From positions 1 through 64,000 of the forward strand of contig NZ_KB850113.1 of the NCBI RefSeq assembly GCF_000369625.1: a stretch of 64,000 nucleotides of DNA, given 5' to 3'. Positions 38,967 through 48,410 of the stretch are shown here, one piece after another (position 1 is the stretch's first letter; the number at the start of each line of letters is the position of its first letter). Source of the stretch: Acinetobacter variabilis (GTDB lineage Bacteria; Pseudomonadota; Gammaproteobacteria; Pseudomonadales; Moraxellaceae). The notes beneath the pieces were generated by a model. That model was given only the letters and a program-made list of their open reading frames with translations. It was not told where the DNA came from and ran no database searches. A program made the translations under genes and the position numbers.

Positions 38967-39407
38967 ATCTGCCGGAGATGGATTTGATTCGGCTCAAAGT
39001 TGTGCGATTTTTTCCTTTCAGTTATCGCTTAGCAACTTGGTCGAGTTGAACTATTCCTGACGGGTATGAATATGATACCTATTTGGTCTGATGGTTAGTT
39101 AGGTCTTATGTTATATGTAGTGGTACCTTGATAGTAAATGAAATCTGAAAAATATAGATTTATGCACTATTTTCTACTCAAGATATTGATCTATTAATTT
39201 TTTTTATTTTATTTATTCAGATAAATAATTTGAATGAGTAAATAGAATTTAATATGGCACAAATTTAAAAATATTAAAAAATATGTATCGTATTTTTGGT
39301 GAAGAGTGATACATCCTAGTATATATTGAACTAATTAGACAGCGCTAGGACAGGCGCAACAAGGATCGCCAACAGACTAAGGGATGGCCAGCTAAGGAAC
39401 AAGAACG
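38967..39407. other. 441-bp AT-rich gap where paaF/paaH would be expected
   Basis: No gene and no convincing remnant was recognised. The left third is of ordinary composition; the middle (about 39130-39290) is very AT-rich. ATGTATC (39283-39289) and GATACAT (39308-39314) form an inverted repeat like those at the other paa promoters, just upstream of an AT-rich -10-like block (about 39317-39327), so this is probably the promoter and operator of paaJ-paaK. Confidence 0.55.
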
Positions 39408-40610
39408 ATGGAACATGCTTATATTTTTGACGGTATTCGTACCCCAATTGGTCGTTATGCAGGTGATTTGAGTAGTATTCGTGCCGATGACCTTGCTGCT
39501 TTACCGATCCAGTATTTAAAACAGCAGCATCCTAATCTGCCGTGGGCAGAAGTTGATGAGGTAATTTTAGGCTGTGCCAATCAGGCCGGTGAAGATAATC
39601 GTAATGTCGCGCGTATGGCAGCACTTTTAGCGGGCCTGCCGGAAAGTGTGCCTGCCATTACTGTAAATCGTCTCTGTGCTTCCGGTCTGGATGCTGTCGG
39701 TCTGGCAGCACGTGCAATTAAATCGGGTGAAGCGCAATTTGTAGTGGCCGGTGGGGTAGAATCCATGAGCCGTGCGCCATTTGTACAATCCAAGCCAACC
39801 ACAGCATTTAGCCGTACTCCGGAAATTTATGACACCACTATTGGCTGGCGTTTTATCAATCCAAAATTCAAGGCAGGTTTCGGCGTAGATAGCATGCCGG
39901 AAACGGCAGAAAACGTAGCTGAAAAATATCAGATTAATCGTGAAGATCAGGATCTGTTTGCTTATCGCAGCCAGCAAAAAACTGCACAGGCACAGCAGAA
40001 TGGTATTTTTCAGGCAGAAATTCTGCCAGTAGAAATCAAAGGTGCTACTCAGGTGATTGTTGAAGATGAGCATCCACGTGCCGATACTACTTTAGAAAAA
40101 TTGGCTTCTTTAAAAGCACCATTTCGCAAGGAAGGTGGTTCGGTAACTGCGGGTAATGCGTCTGGTGTCAATGACGGTGCAGCCTGTGTGCTACTGGGTA
40201 ATAAATATTTCGCAGAACAATATGGGCTGAAACCGCTAGCACGGGTGGTAGGAATCGCCAGTGCAGGAGTAGAACCACGTTATATGGGTATCGGTCCAGT
40301 GCCCGCAGTGCAGAAAGTATTAAAACAGACAAACTTAAGTCTAGAACAGATGGATGTGATCGAACTAAATGAAGCCTTTGCCGCACAGGCGCTTGCAGTG
40401 CTACGTGAGCTAGGACTTCAGGATGACGATCCACGAGTCAATCCAAACGGTGGTGCTATTGCTCTTGGCCATCCGCTGGGTATGAGCGGCACCCGTCTGG
40501 TGATTACTGCCATGCATGAACTGAAACGCCGTAAAGGCAAATATGCACTCTGCACCATGTGTGTCGGTGTCGGTCAAGGTGTTGCACTGGTTTTAGAAAA
40601 TATGGATTAA
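39408..40610 (+). CDS. paaJ: 3-oxoadipyl-CoA / 3-oxo-5,6-dehydrosuberyl-CoA thiolase PaaJ
   Basis: 400 aa. Thiolase splitting the beta-ketoacyl-CoA intermediates to acetyl-CoA and succinyl-CoA. Nucleophile in [12 protein letters not shown] (about Cys90), [11 protein letters not shown], the histidine in [19 protein letters not shown] and the second cysteine in [10 protein letters not shown]. The protocatechuate-pathway enzyme PcaF is nearly identical in sequence; context makes PaaJ the better name. GGAACAAGAACG precedes ATG. Confidence 0.93.
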   Translation: MEHAYIFDGIRTPIGRYAGDLSSIRADDLAALPIQYLKQQHPNLPWAEVDEVILGCANQAGEDNRNVARMAALLAGLPESVPAITVNRLCASGLDAVGLAARAIKSGEAQFVVAGGVESMSRAPFVQSKPTTAFSRTPEIYDTTIGWRFINPKFKAGFGVDSMPETAENVAEKYQINREDQDLFAYRSQQKTAQAQQNGIFQAEILPVEIKGATQVIVEDEHPRADTTLEKLASLKAPFRKEGGSVTAGNASGVNDGAACVLLGNKYFAEQYGLKPLARVVGIASAGVEPRYMGIGPVPAVQKVLKQTNLSLEQMDVIELNEAFAAQALAVLRELGLQDDDPRVNPNGGAIALGHPLGMSGTRLVITAMHELKRRKGKYALCTMCVGVGQGVALVLENMD

Positions 40611-40670
40611 ACACATCATTCAATCAATGAATTAAACCGTGGTCAGGAAGACTGCGTCAGGAGTAAGAAT

Positions 40671-41963
40671 ATGAATAACAATGCAATGGAAAAAATTGAA
40701 AAAGTATCGGTTGATGAGTTACGCAGTGTTCAGCTAAAGCGTATGAAAAAGATGTTGCAACATGCTTATCAGAATAGCCCGGTTTATAAAAAGAAATTCG
40801 ATGATGCTGGCGTGCATCCAGACGATTTTAACTCTCTGGAAGACCTGGCCAAATTCCCGTTCACCACCAAGCAGGATCTTCGCGAAAACTATCCATTTGG
40901 CATGTTTGCTGTGCCTCAGGAGCAGATTGTCCGTGTACATGCTTCTTCAGGGACCACAGGTCAGCCGACTGTAGTCGGTTATACCCAGAATGACATTAAC
41001 ACTTGGTCAGATGTGGTGGCACGCTCGTTACGCGCAGCCGGACTCAGCAGTAAAGATACGATTCAGGTATCTTATGGATACGGCCTGTTTACTGGCGGGT
41101 TGGGTGCACATTATGGGGTAGAACGTCTGGGTGCCACCGTAATCCCGATGTCAGGTGGTCAGACCGACAAGCAGGCCCAGCTGATTCATGATTTCAAGCC
41201 AACGGCTTTAATGGTCACGCCATCTTACTGTCTGAATATTATTGAGTGTCTGGAGAAAAAATTCGGGACTGCCAAGGATTGTTCGATCAAGACCGGGATC
41301 TTTGGTGCAGAGCCATGGACCAATGAAATGCGCCGTGAAATCGAAGAACGTCTGGGTATTGATGCACTGGATATTTATGGCCTGTCTGAAGTGATGGGGC
41401 CGGGTGTAGCGATGGAATGTCTGGAATCTAAAGATGGTCCTACCATTTGGGAAGATCACTTCTATCCTGAAATTATCCATCCGGAAACTGGTGAAGTATT
41501 ACCTGATGGTGAGCTGGGTGAACTGGTATTTACCACCATTACTAAAGAGGGTATGCCGGTGATTCGTTACCGTACCCGTGATCTGACACGCTTATTGCCT
41601 GGTACAGCACGTACCATGCGTCGTATGGACAAGATTGTAGGTCGCAGTGATGACATGATGATTATTCGTGGTGTGAATGTGTTCCCATCACAAATTGAAG
41701 AGCAAATCCTGCATATTCCGCAGCTTATTCCAAATTATCAGATTCAGATTTGTAAACAGGGTCATCTGGATACATTGCATATTCGTACCGAAATGCGTAA
41801 AGATAATGCTATAAATATGACACACCAATTGGCAAATCAGCTGAAAGTACAAATCAAGACCATGGTCGGGATTAGTGTCAGTGTGGAAGTTTTACCGGAA
41901 GGTAGCTTGCCACGTTCTGAAGGTAAGGCTCAGCGGGTGTTTGATATCCGAAAGTCCGCTTAA
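40671..41963 (+). CDS. paaK: Phenylacetate--CoA ligase PaaK
   Basis: 430 aa. Activates phenylacetate with ATP and CoA, the entry step of the pathway. ANL-superfamily motifs: SSGTTGQPTVVGYT (P-loop like), YGLSEVMGPGVA, RYRTRDLTRLLPG and the hinge before the C-terminal domain (KIVGRSDDMMIIRGVNVFPS). CAGGAG lies before the ATG. Gap of 60 bases from paaJ. Confidence 0.96.
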   Translation: MNNNAMEKIEKVSVDELRSVQLKRMKKMLQHAYQNSPVYKKKFDDAGVHPDDFNSLEDLAKFPFTTKQDLRENYPFGMFAVPQEQIVRVHASSGTTGQPTVVGYTQNDINTWSDVVARSLRAAGLSSKDTIQVSYGYGLFTGGLGAHYGVERLGATVIPMSGGQTDKQAQLIHDFKPTALMVTPSYCLNIIECLEKKFGTAKDCSIKTGIFGAEPWTNEMRREIEERLGIDALDIYGLSEVMGPGVAMECLESKDGPTIWEDHFYPEIIHPETGEVLPDGELGELVFTTITKEGMPVIRYRTRDLTRLLPGTARTMRRMDKIVGRSDDMMIIRGVNVFPSQIEEQILHIPQLIPNYQIQICKQGHLDTLHIRTEMRKDNAINMTHQLANQLKVQIKTMVGISVSVEVLPEGSLPRSEGKAQRVFDIRKSA

Positions 41964-42023
41964 ATACGTCTGGATGACAGGCTCAGGTCTGTCATCCGGC
42001 TTTGACAAGGTAAATTGAACGTA

Positions 42024-42965
42024 ATGAATCCGAAATTAAAACAAGTAATTGATGATTTCATTCAGAATGAGACCCTCAGTGGAACCTCATTGGTAATGAC
42101 GATTTTTGGTGACAGCATTTATCACCGTGGGGGAGTCATTAGTCTTGCCAGCCTGATTCAGCTGATGGATGTATTTGGCTTCAATGAGCGTTCTGTGCGT
42201 ACCGCCGTATTCCGTCTGGTACAAAATGGCTGGCTGAGTTCAGAAAAGATTGGCCGCACCAGTTATTACCGGATTACCGAAAGCAGCCGTCAGCGTTTTA
42301 TTACCGCAGACCAGAAAATTTATAGTTTCCAGCATAATGAATGGGATCAGAAATGGGATCTGGTTCTGCTCAGTTCAGTTGAACTAGAAAATAAACAAAC
42401 GCTAAAAAAAGAACTGGAATGGTTAGGCTTTGCCAATATCGCGACCAATGTCATGGCCTATCCGGGGTGTGATCAGCAGAAACTGCAAAACCTGTTACTG
42501 AATAACAAGATGACCGATCAGGTCGTAGTGTTTCGTGCTGAAACTTTACAGCTCTGGCAGGAATCTTATCCAACCATTAAACGCATGGTTGAAACCAATT
42601 GGCCAATTCCTGAACTGCATCAGCGTTATGAAAAATTTATTAGCGATTTCCGCGAGTTTTTCTATCTGGTGGAAAATGAAGAGGAACTGGATCCGGTACA
42701 AGCCTTCCAGATTCGTATCCTGTTGATCCATCAATATCGCCGTATTTTACTAAAAGACCCGAATCTGCCATTTGAACTGTTGCCAACAGACTGGTTGTCA
42801 CTGATTGCGCGCAACCTGAGTACCAATCTATATCAGACAGTATTTGCAGCAGGAGATGAGTTTTTCCTGGAAACTGCCCGGACAGCGGAAGGTCTTATGC
42901 CACCTGCACATCCACAATTTTATAAACGTTTTGGTGGCTTAAAGCAGCCGGAATTGACTTTTTGA
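42024..42965 (+). CDS. paaX: Phenylacetate-responsive transcriptional repressor PaaX
   Basis: 313 aa. N-terminal winged helix (VISLASLIQLMDVFGFNERS and RTAVFRLVQNGWL) plus the PaaX C-terminal domain (FEYLVE-type YKRFGG near the end). In E. coli it represses paa promoters and is released by phenylacetyl-CoA. ATG 42024 is chosen; a TTG at 42015 is nearer AAGG and cannot be excluded. Followed by paaY, as in E. coli. Candidate operators: TGATAC motifs at 31880, 34343-34400 and 39283. Confidence 0.93.
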   Translation: MNPKLKQVIDDFIQNETLSGTSLVMTIFGDSIYHRGGVISLASLIQLMDVFGFNERSVRTAVFRLVQNGWLSSEKIGRTSYYRITESSRQRFITADQKIYSFQHNEWDQKWDLVLLSSVELENKQTLKKELEWLGFANIATNVMAYPGCDQQKLQNLLLNNKMTDQVVVFRAETLQLWQESYPTIKRMVETNWPIPELHQRYEKFISDFREFFYLVENEEELDPVQAFQIRILLIHQYRRILLKDPNLPFELLPTDWLSLIARNLSTNLYQTVFAAGDEFFLETARTAEGLMPPAHPQFYKRFGGLKQPELTF

Positions 42966-43006
42966 TATTTAAAAGATCATGAACCTAGTAGCTCAAGGAG
43001 GAGTCT

Positions 43007-43606
43007 ATGCCATGTTATGCGATTGATGGGGTTATTCCTGTCGTCAGCCCTAAAGCTTATGTTCATCCTACGGCTGTGCTGATCGGTGATGTGATCATTG
43101 AAGCCGGAGTTTATATTGGTCCGTTCGCTTCGTTGCGTGCCGATTTTGGCCGGATTCATATCCAGAAAAATGCCAATGTACAGGATTCCTGTGCCATTCA
43201 TGGATTTCCGGACAGTGTGACCTTGGTTGAAGAATATGGCCATGTTGGTCATGGTGCCATTCTGCATGGCTGCGTGGTACGAAAAAATGCCTTGATCGGT
43301 ATGAACAGTGTAATTCTGGATGAGGCCGAAATCGGGGAGAATGTCATTGTTGGGGCCAACAGTACAGTTAAGGCTAAATTCAAAGTGCTAGCAAATAATC
43401 TGGTACTTGGCAGTCCGGCAAAAGTCATCCGTCCTTTAGAAGAAAAAGAAATTGCCTGGAAAAGCCATGGCACCGAGCAATATATCCAGCTCACTACACG
43501 TTGCCTGAATACCATGCAGGAAGTAGAAGCTTTAACCGAAAATTCCGCAGAGCGACGTAGTTATCAGAACTTTAAAGCGGATTATCAAATCAAGCAAAAT
43601 AGTTAA
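43007..43606 (+). CDS. paaY: PaaY, hexapeptide-repeat thioesterase-like protein
   Basis: 199 aa left-handed beta-helix protein of the gamma-carbonic-anhydrase superfamily. [20 protein letters not shown], the histidines in [11 protein letters not shown] and [15 protein letters not shown] bind metal. PaaY in other bacteria is a thioesterase thought to rescue dead-end CoA adducts in phenylacetate breakdown. AAGGAGGA at 42995-43002 gives a strong start at 43007. Confidence 0.93.
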   Translation: MPCYAIDGVIPVVSPKAYVHPTAVLIGDVIIEAGVYIGPFASLRADFGRIHIQKNANVQDSCAIHGFPDSVTLVEEYGHVGHGAILHGCVVRKNALIGMNSVILDEAEIGENVIVGANSTVKAKFKVLANNLVLGSPAKVIRPLEEKEIAWKSHGTEQYIQLTTRCLNTMQEVEALTENSAERRSYQNFKADYQIKQNS

Positions 43607-43746
43607 ACTCGCTGATTTTTAAAAAATTTAGATAATTAAAATACGCTAATTTTTTAGTTTTAAAATTATTGGAAATGAAACCAAATTACTATTGTCGCCT
43701 TTCCGGATCGAGTTAAGCTGTGAGAAAACAGGTCAGGAAAGTGCAG

Positions 43747-44526
43747 ATGGAAAGTCGGGAATTTAAAGACCATTTCTCCCAGCAGTCCCAAGATTATGCC
43801 TTGTTTCGCCCGCATTATCCGGATACTTTGGGAAAGATATTGGCAGAGTTGGCACCGAGTACGAAAGTAGCTTTAGATGTTGGCTGTGGCTCAGGACAGT
43901 TTTCAGAGGTTTTGGCACATTATTTTGATCAGGTGATTGCCATTGATGCGAGTAGCAAACAAATCGCACAGGCCCAACCTCATCCGAAAATTCAATATCA
44001 TCAGGCCTTAGCCGAAGAAATCCCATGTGTTGACCAGAGTGTGGATCTGATTTCAGTTGCACAGGCTGCACATTGGCTGGATCTGGACAAGTTCTATGCG
44101 GAAGTTCGCCGTATTGCAAAACCTAATACCATTTTAGCTCTTATTAATTATGGGGTATTCAGCATCGATGAAGAACATCTGAATCATTATTTCAGACATT
44201 TTTATGAAGTGACGATCGCGCCTTATTGGGCACCTGAACGCCGCCATGTTGATGAAGGATACAAAAATCTACCATTCCCATTTCATGAAATTGCTGTACA
44301 GCCGACGGTATTACAAGTCGAGTGGAGCTTTTACCAATTGATAGGCTATATGAGTACCTGGTCAGCCGTAAAAGCAGCTACCCAGGCACTCGGACATAAT
44401 CCGCTGAATGTACTGGCAGATGCCTTATTGCCAGAATGGGAAGACCCAGAATTGCCCCGGGTAGTGAGCTGGCCGCTATCGCTACGAGTGGGAAGGATAA
44501 ATCCAGATAAAGGAATGGATAATTAA
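43747..44526 (+). CDS. Class I SAM-dependent methyltransferase
   Basis: 259 aa. VALDVGCGSGQFSEVLAHYF is motif I, VIAIDASSKQIAQAQ motif II, DLISVAQAAHWLDLDKFYAEVRR the family segment after motif III. QAAHWLD resembles the yeast Crg1/Tmt1 group acting on small acids, but the substrate is unknown. The frame is open from GTG 43720; ATG 43747 gives MESREFKDHFSQQSQDYALF, the normal start. Confidence 0.8.
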   Translation: MESREFKDHFSQQSQDYALFRPHYPDTLGKILAELAPSTKVALDVGCGSGQFSEVLAHYFDQVIAIDASSKQIAQAQPHPKIQYHQALAEEIPCVDQSVDLISVAQAAHWLDLDKFYAEVRRIAKPNTILALINYGVFSIDEEHLNHYFRHFYEVTIAPYWAPERRHVDEGYKNLPFPFHEIAVQPTVLQVEWSFYQLIGYMSTWSAVKAATQALGHNPLNVLADALLPEWEDPELPRVVSWPLSLRVGRINPDKGMDN

Positions 44527-44577
44527 ATAAAAAGCCCAGTCTTAGCTGAGTTTTTATAATATTGAAGATCAATCAGC

Positions 44578-45387
44578 TTATTTGTTTAAAAGCATTTCCA
44601 GCACAAATTTGGAACCGATAAAACCGAGCGCCAGCAGGCCAAACCCAAGCAGGGTAAAGCGAACTGCTTTCTGGCCACGCCAGCCAAATTTCCAGTGTCC
44701 AATCAATAATGCGCCATAAACCAGCCAGGACACAATACTAAAGGCAGTCTTATGGGCCAGATGCTGGGCGAAGAAATTATCAATGGTAAAGAAGCCGAAA
44801 CCCAATGCCAGTGTCAGTAAAATGAAACCGGTCATCAGCATATCGAACAATAAAGATTCCATATCTTGATAGGATGGCAACAGATTCACCCAAATCCGAC
44901 GTTTCTGTTTTTTCTTCAGTTCACGGTCCTGAAACCGCAAAATCACGGCCTGAATCGTCGCCATCAATAACACAGCGTAAGCAGATAGGGACAAGATAAT
45001 ATGAATATCCAGACCCAGGGAATTCTGTGCAATGACTTTCGCTGGCTGGGTGAAACTAAAACCGAGGATCAGGCCGGTCGCAGCGACGGGAATACCAATC
45101 AGGTTTAGCGCAATAATCGGCCGATAGGTACTATAAATGATGCTTAGCAGCAACATTAGCCCTGAAGTAAAGGAAAGTAAGGCAAATACATCATAATTCA
45201 TCCCCATCGGGGTATACATGTCACCTGATAAAACCAAAGCATGGAGTACCAGTCCAACTAAAGCTGTTAAGCCGACAAACCATTGATTTGGAGTACGTTT
45301 AGTCATTAAATGAATGAACAGATACCAAAAAGAGGAGGTATAAGCGATTAATGCTAAGATCGTGTAAACCAAGGGTAGGCTAAGCAT
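44578..45387 (-). CDS. ypjD: YpjD/CcsA-like inner-membrane protein
   Basis: 269 aa with about eight hydrophobic segments. The C-terminal half has the CcsA/ResC cytochrome c assembly fold: LDIHIILSLSAYAVLLMATIQ with histidine, AHKTAFSIVSWLVYGALLIGH with another. YpjD homologs lie divergently next to ffh in many gammaproteobacteria, as here. The role in E. coli is not well defined; heme handling is inferred. Confidence 0.85.
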   Translation of the reverse strand: MLSLPLVYTILALIAYTSSFWYLFIHLMTKRTPNQWFVGLTALVGLVLHALVLSGDMYTPMGMNYDVFALLSFTSGLMLLLSIIYSTYRPIIALNLIGIPVAATGLILGFSFTQPAKVIAQNSLGLDIHIILSLSAYAVLLMATIQAVILRFQDRELKKKQKRRIWVNLLPSYQDMESLLFDMLMTGFILLTLALGFGFFTIDNFFAQHLAHKTAFSIVSWLVYGALLIGHWKFGWRGQKAVRFTLLGFGLLALGFIGSKFVLEMLLNK

Positions 45388-45525
45388 GTCAAACCTTTTT
45401 AAGGGTGATGAATATTCATTTATATAAATTCAGTGCGAACTACAGTATCCTATAGCATTCTATGCATAAATTTTCTATTTTAAGAAACAATTTTTTGCTA
45501 CTGGCTATTTTAAGCGGATTTTGCA

Positions 45526-46932
45526 ATGTTTGATACCTTAACAGAACGACTCACGCAGAGTTTAAGAAATGTTACTGGCTCAGGGCAGCTAACCGAAGAC
45601 AATATTAAAGATACGTTACGTGAAGTACGTATGGCACTTCTTGAAGCCGACGTTGCGTTACCTGTAACTCGTGAATTTATCGCGAAAGTTAAGGAAGAAG
45701 CATTAGGCCAGGAAGTGATGACTCAGTTATCACCAGGGCAAGCTTTCGTCAAAATCGTTTATGACGAATTGACCAAAATGATGGGCGAGGCCAATGAAAG
45801 CCTTGACCTTGCAGCGAAACCACCGGTGGTGGTACTGCTTGCCGGTTTGCAGGGTGCGGGTAAAACCACGACTGCAGCCAAACTTGCACGCTTTCTGCAA
45901 GAACGTCAAAAGAAAAAAGTGGCTATGGTGTCTGCCGACGTTTATCGTCCGGCTGCGATCAAGCAGTTACAGACAGTGGCTGGCGAAGTTGGCGCGATTT
46001 TCCTTGAATCAAGTGCTACTGAAAAGCCAATCAGTATCGTTAATCGTGCAATTGAACAGGCAAAAATCCAGTTTGCCGATGTGTTGATTGTCGATACCGC
46101 AGGTCGTCTGCATATCGATGACGATATGATGGAAGAGATTAAAGAGCTGCATGCAGCGATTAATCCGACTGAAACCCTGTTCGTGGTCGATGCCATGACT
46201 GGTCAGGATGCGGCGAATACAGCCAAAGCATTTAACGATGCGCTTCCTTTGACGGGTGTGATCCTGACTAAAACCGATGGTGATGCGCGCGGTGGTGCAG
46301 CACTTTCTGTTCGTGCGATTACTGGCAAGCCAATCAAGTTTCTTGGTATGGGCGAAAAACTGGATGCCCTTGAGCCATTCCATCCGGAACGTGTGGCACA
46401 GCGTATTCTGGGCATGGGTGACGTGCTTTCTTTGGTCGAAGAAGTTGAACGCAAAATCGACAAAGAAAAAGCCGAAAAAATGGCGAAGAAATTGCAGAAA
46501 GGCGGTAGCTTCAACTTTGAAGATATGCTGATGCAATTCGAGCAGATGAACAAGATGGGCGGCATGATGGGCTTCCTGGACAAACTTCCAGGTATGAGCA
46601 ATTCTGGTATTCAAGATGCGATTGCGCAGGCGAATCCTGAAAAGCAAGTGAAGAAAATGGAAGCGATTATTCAGTCAATGACCATTAAGGAACGCCGTAA
46701 CCCTGACCTGATGAATCCAAGCCGTAAAAAGCGTATTGCAGCAGGTTGCGGTATGGAAGTGTCAGAAGTCAACAAGCTGATCAAGCAGCATGCGCAAATG
46801 GCGAAGATGATGAAGAAATTTGCCAATCCGTCGGGTATGGCAAAAATGATGAAATCACTGAGCGGTCTGCAAAAACAGTTTGGTGGCGGCGGTGGTATGG
46901 GTCCACTGTTCGGCGGCAACGACAAAAAATAA
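45526..46932 (+). CDS. ffh: Signal recognition particle protein Ffh (SRP54)
   Basis: 468 aa. Binds signal sequences and 4.5S RNA and delivers ribosomes to FtsY. N domain 1-90, G domain with GLQGAGKTTTAAKLARFL, DVYRPAAIKQL, VDTAGRLHIDDDMM, TKTDGDARGGAALS and the methionine-rich M domain from about 325 with MMGFLDKLPGMS and KKRIAAGCGM. Terminator at 46948. Confidence 0.98.
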   Translation: MFDTLTERLTQSLRNVTGSGQLTEDNIKDTLREVRMALLEADVALPVTREFIAKVKEEALGQEVMTQLSPGQAFVKIVYDELTKMMGEANESLDLAAKPPVVVLLAGLQGAGKTTTAAKLARFLQERQKKKVAMVSADVYRPAAIKQLQTVAGEVGAIFLESSATEKPISIVNRAIEQAKIQFADVLIVDTAGRLHIDDDMMEEIKELHAAINPTETLFVVDAMTGQDAANTAKAFNDALPLTGVILTKTDGDARGGAALSVRAITGKPIKFLGMGEKLDALEPFHPERVAQRILGMGDVLSLVEEVERKIDKEKAEKMAKKLQKGGSFNFEDMLMQFEQMNKMGGMMGFLDKLPGMSNSGIQDAIAQANPEKQVKKMEAIIQSMTIKERRNPDLMNPSRKKRIAAGCGMEVSEVNKLIKQHAQMAKMMKKFANPSGMAKMMKSLSGLQKQFGGGGGMGPLFGGNDKK

Positions 46933-46947
46933 CTGTTTTAAATAAGA

Positions 46948-46970
46948 AAGGCGCGTATAGCGCCTTTTTT
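46948..46970 (+). terminator. ffh terminator
   Basis: AGGCGC, GTATA loop, GCGCC, then six T residues, 15 bases after the ffh stop. Confidence 0.9.
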
Positions 46971-47091
46971 ATTGTCTGTATTTTCTTTTATATCCACTTT
47001 AAACGAAACAACATTTGCTTACCCAAATTTCCAGAAAAATCAGGCAGACTCGAAAACATTCGAAATAAAATAATACAGAAGGATGTATCTA

Positions 47092-47667
47092 ATGACTCAA
47101 GTGATTGTGGTGCATGGCTATACCGCAAGTCCTGAAGAAAACTGGTTTCCATGGATTCAGGAAAAAGCCCAGCAGGAACATGTCAGCTTGAAAGTACTCA
47201 GACTTGACCCATCGACTACGCCAAAACTGGAGGTCTGGGAACAGCAAATGCGTGAACAGATTGACGGGATTGACGAAAACAGTATTTTTATTGCACATAG
47301 CTTAGGATGTCTGGCTGCATTACATTATTTAAGTCGCGAATTAAAAAATCAAAAAATCAAACAACTGGTTTTAGTGGCCGGTTTTAATGGTAGACTGGGA
47401 CGTCTGGAAGAAGTTAATCCTTTCATTGACGCGGCTGAAGTGGATTTTGATTTACTGAAACGTCAGATTGATGAACGTATAGTGATTTATTCGGAAGGTG
47501 ATGATCGGGTTCAGCCTGACTTTAGCCTGGCGCAGGCGGAAAGTCTAGATGCTATCGTGGTCTGTGCCGAGCATCAAGGGCATTTCATTAATTCGCAAGG
47601 CTGTACTGAACTGCCGGAAGTCTGGCGAGTGATTCAGCCTTATCTGATCCAATCTTCCAATGAATAG
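47092..47667 (+). CDS. RBBP9/YdeN-family alpha/beta hydrolase
   Basis: 191 aa serine hydrolase. VIVVHGYTASPEENWFPW at the start, nucleophile Ser70 in FIAHSLGCLAALHYL, acid in SEGDDRVQP and His in EHQGHFINSQG. Family activity and substrate are unsettled. Start 47092 is spaced nine bases from AGAAGGA; an in-frame ATG at 47083 is too close. Followed by a related gene with an altered nucleophile. Confidence 0.85.
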   Translation: MTQVIVVHGYTASPEENWFPWIQEKAQQEHVSLKVLRLDPSTTPKLEVWEQQMREQIDGIDENSIFIAHSLGCLAALHYLSRELKNQKIKQLVLVAGFNGRLGRLEEVNPFIDAAEVDFDLLKRQIDERIVIYSEGDDRVQPDFSLAQAESLDAIVVCAEHQGHFINSQGCTELPEVWRVIQPYLIQSSNE

Positions 47668-47804
47668 GGAAGATGATGAATAGATTGGTTCAATGATGGC
47701 AGGATGAAGTTGAATAAGGAATATTGAATTTCATCCGCTAATAAATAATTAAAAACTTAACTTTTGTCGGAGCATTTTGCTCTCAATATAATAAGTACAA
47801 TGCT

Positions 47805-48410
47805 ATGAAAAATATAACGAAGAAAGTCTATATCGTGCCTGATTATCAGGCGACCTCAAATGACCACTGGTATCCATGGTTAAGCCGGCAGATCAAAGAC
47901 GCAGGGTTCGAGGCCAAACGGATCATGCTGGCCAACCCTTTTCAACCTGATCTGGAAGAATGGCAGCACAACCTGAAACTGCAGATTCCGCATCTGGATG
48001 AGCATAGTTTCATTGTTGCGCATGGCTTGGGTGGCTTAAGTGCTCTAAAGTTTCTCGAAGATCACTATAGCCGTACGCAATTGAAAATTGGCGGGCTCAT
48101 GCTGGTCGCAGCTTTTGATACACCATTGGTGGCCTGGTCGGAACTAAATAAAATGGTGCAGGCAGTAAAGTTAGATCTGAACAATCTATCACATGGTGCC
48201 AAACGCTTTGTAATGCTGCTTTCCAGCAATGATCCTTATGTGCCTGCACCGATTTCACTGCGTTTGGGCCATAGCCTGAATGCACAGATTTTTGAAATCA
48301 AAAATGCAGGGCATTTTAACAAGCTGGATGGCTATGCAGATTTTTCAAAGTTACTCGAGCTCCTCAAACTGTGTCTGGCAAATGATCTGCAAAATGCTGC
48401 AGGCCTTTAA
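47805..48410 (+). CDS. RBBP9/YdeN-like paralog lacking the nucleophile serine
   Basis: 201 aa. It aligns along its length with the preceding gene: [18 protein letters not shown] corresponds to VIVVHGYTASPEENWFPW, and [16 protein letters not shown] to FIAHSLGCLAALHYL. The nucleophile position is Gly74 where the neighbour has Ser70. The Asp (SSNDPYVP) and His (AGHFNKLDG) positions remain. It is likely a pseudoenzyme or uses a different mechanism. Its last 47 bases overlap the end of coaX on the other strand. Confidence 0.75.
   Translation: MKNITKKVYIVPDYQATSNDHWYPWLSRQIKDAGFEAKRIMLANPFQPDLEEWQHNLKLQIPHLDEHSFIVAHGLGGLSALKFLEDHYSRTQLKIGGLMLVAAFDTPLVAWSELNKMVQAVKLDLNNLSHGAKRFVMLLSSNDPYVPAPISLRLGHSLNAQIFEIKNAGHFNKLDGYADFSKLLELLKLCLANDLQNAAGL

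Noticed and set aside
46009..46647. Open frame of 212 codons on the minus strand inside ffh
   Set aside because: It is antisense to a confirmed gene, has no ribosome-binding site and no family resemblance; the composition follows ffh codon use.
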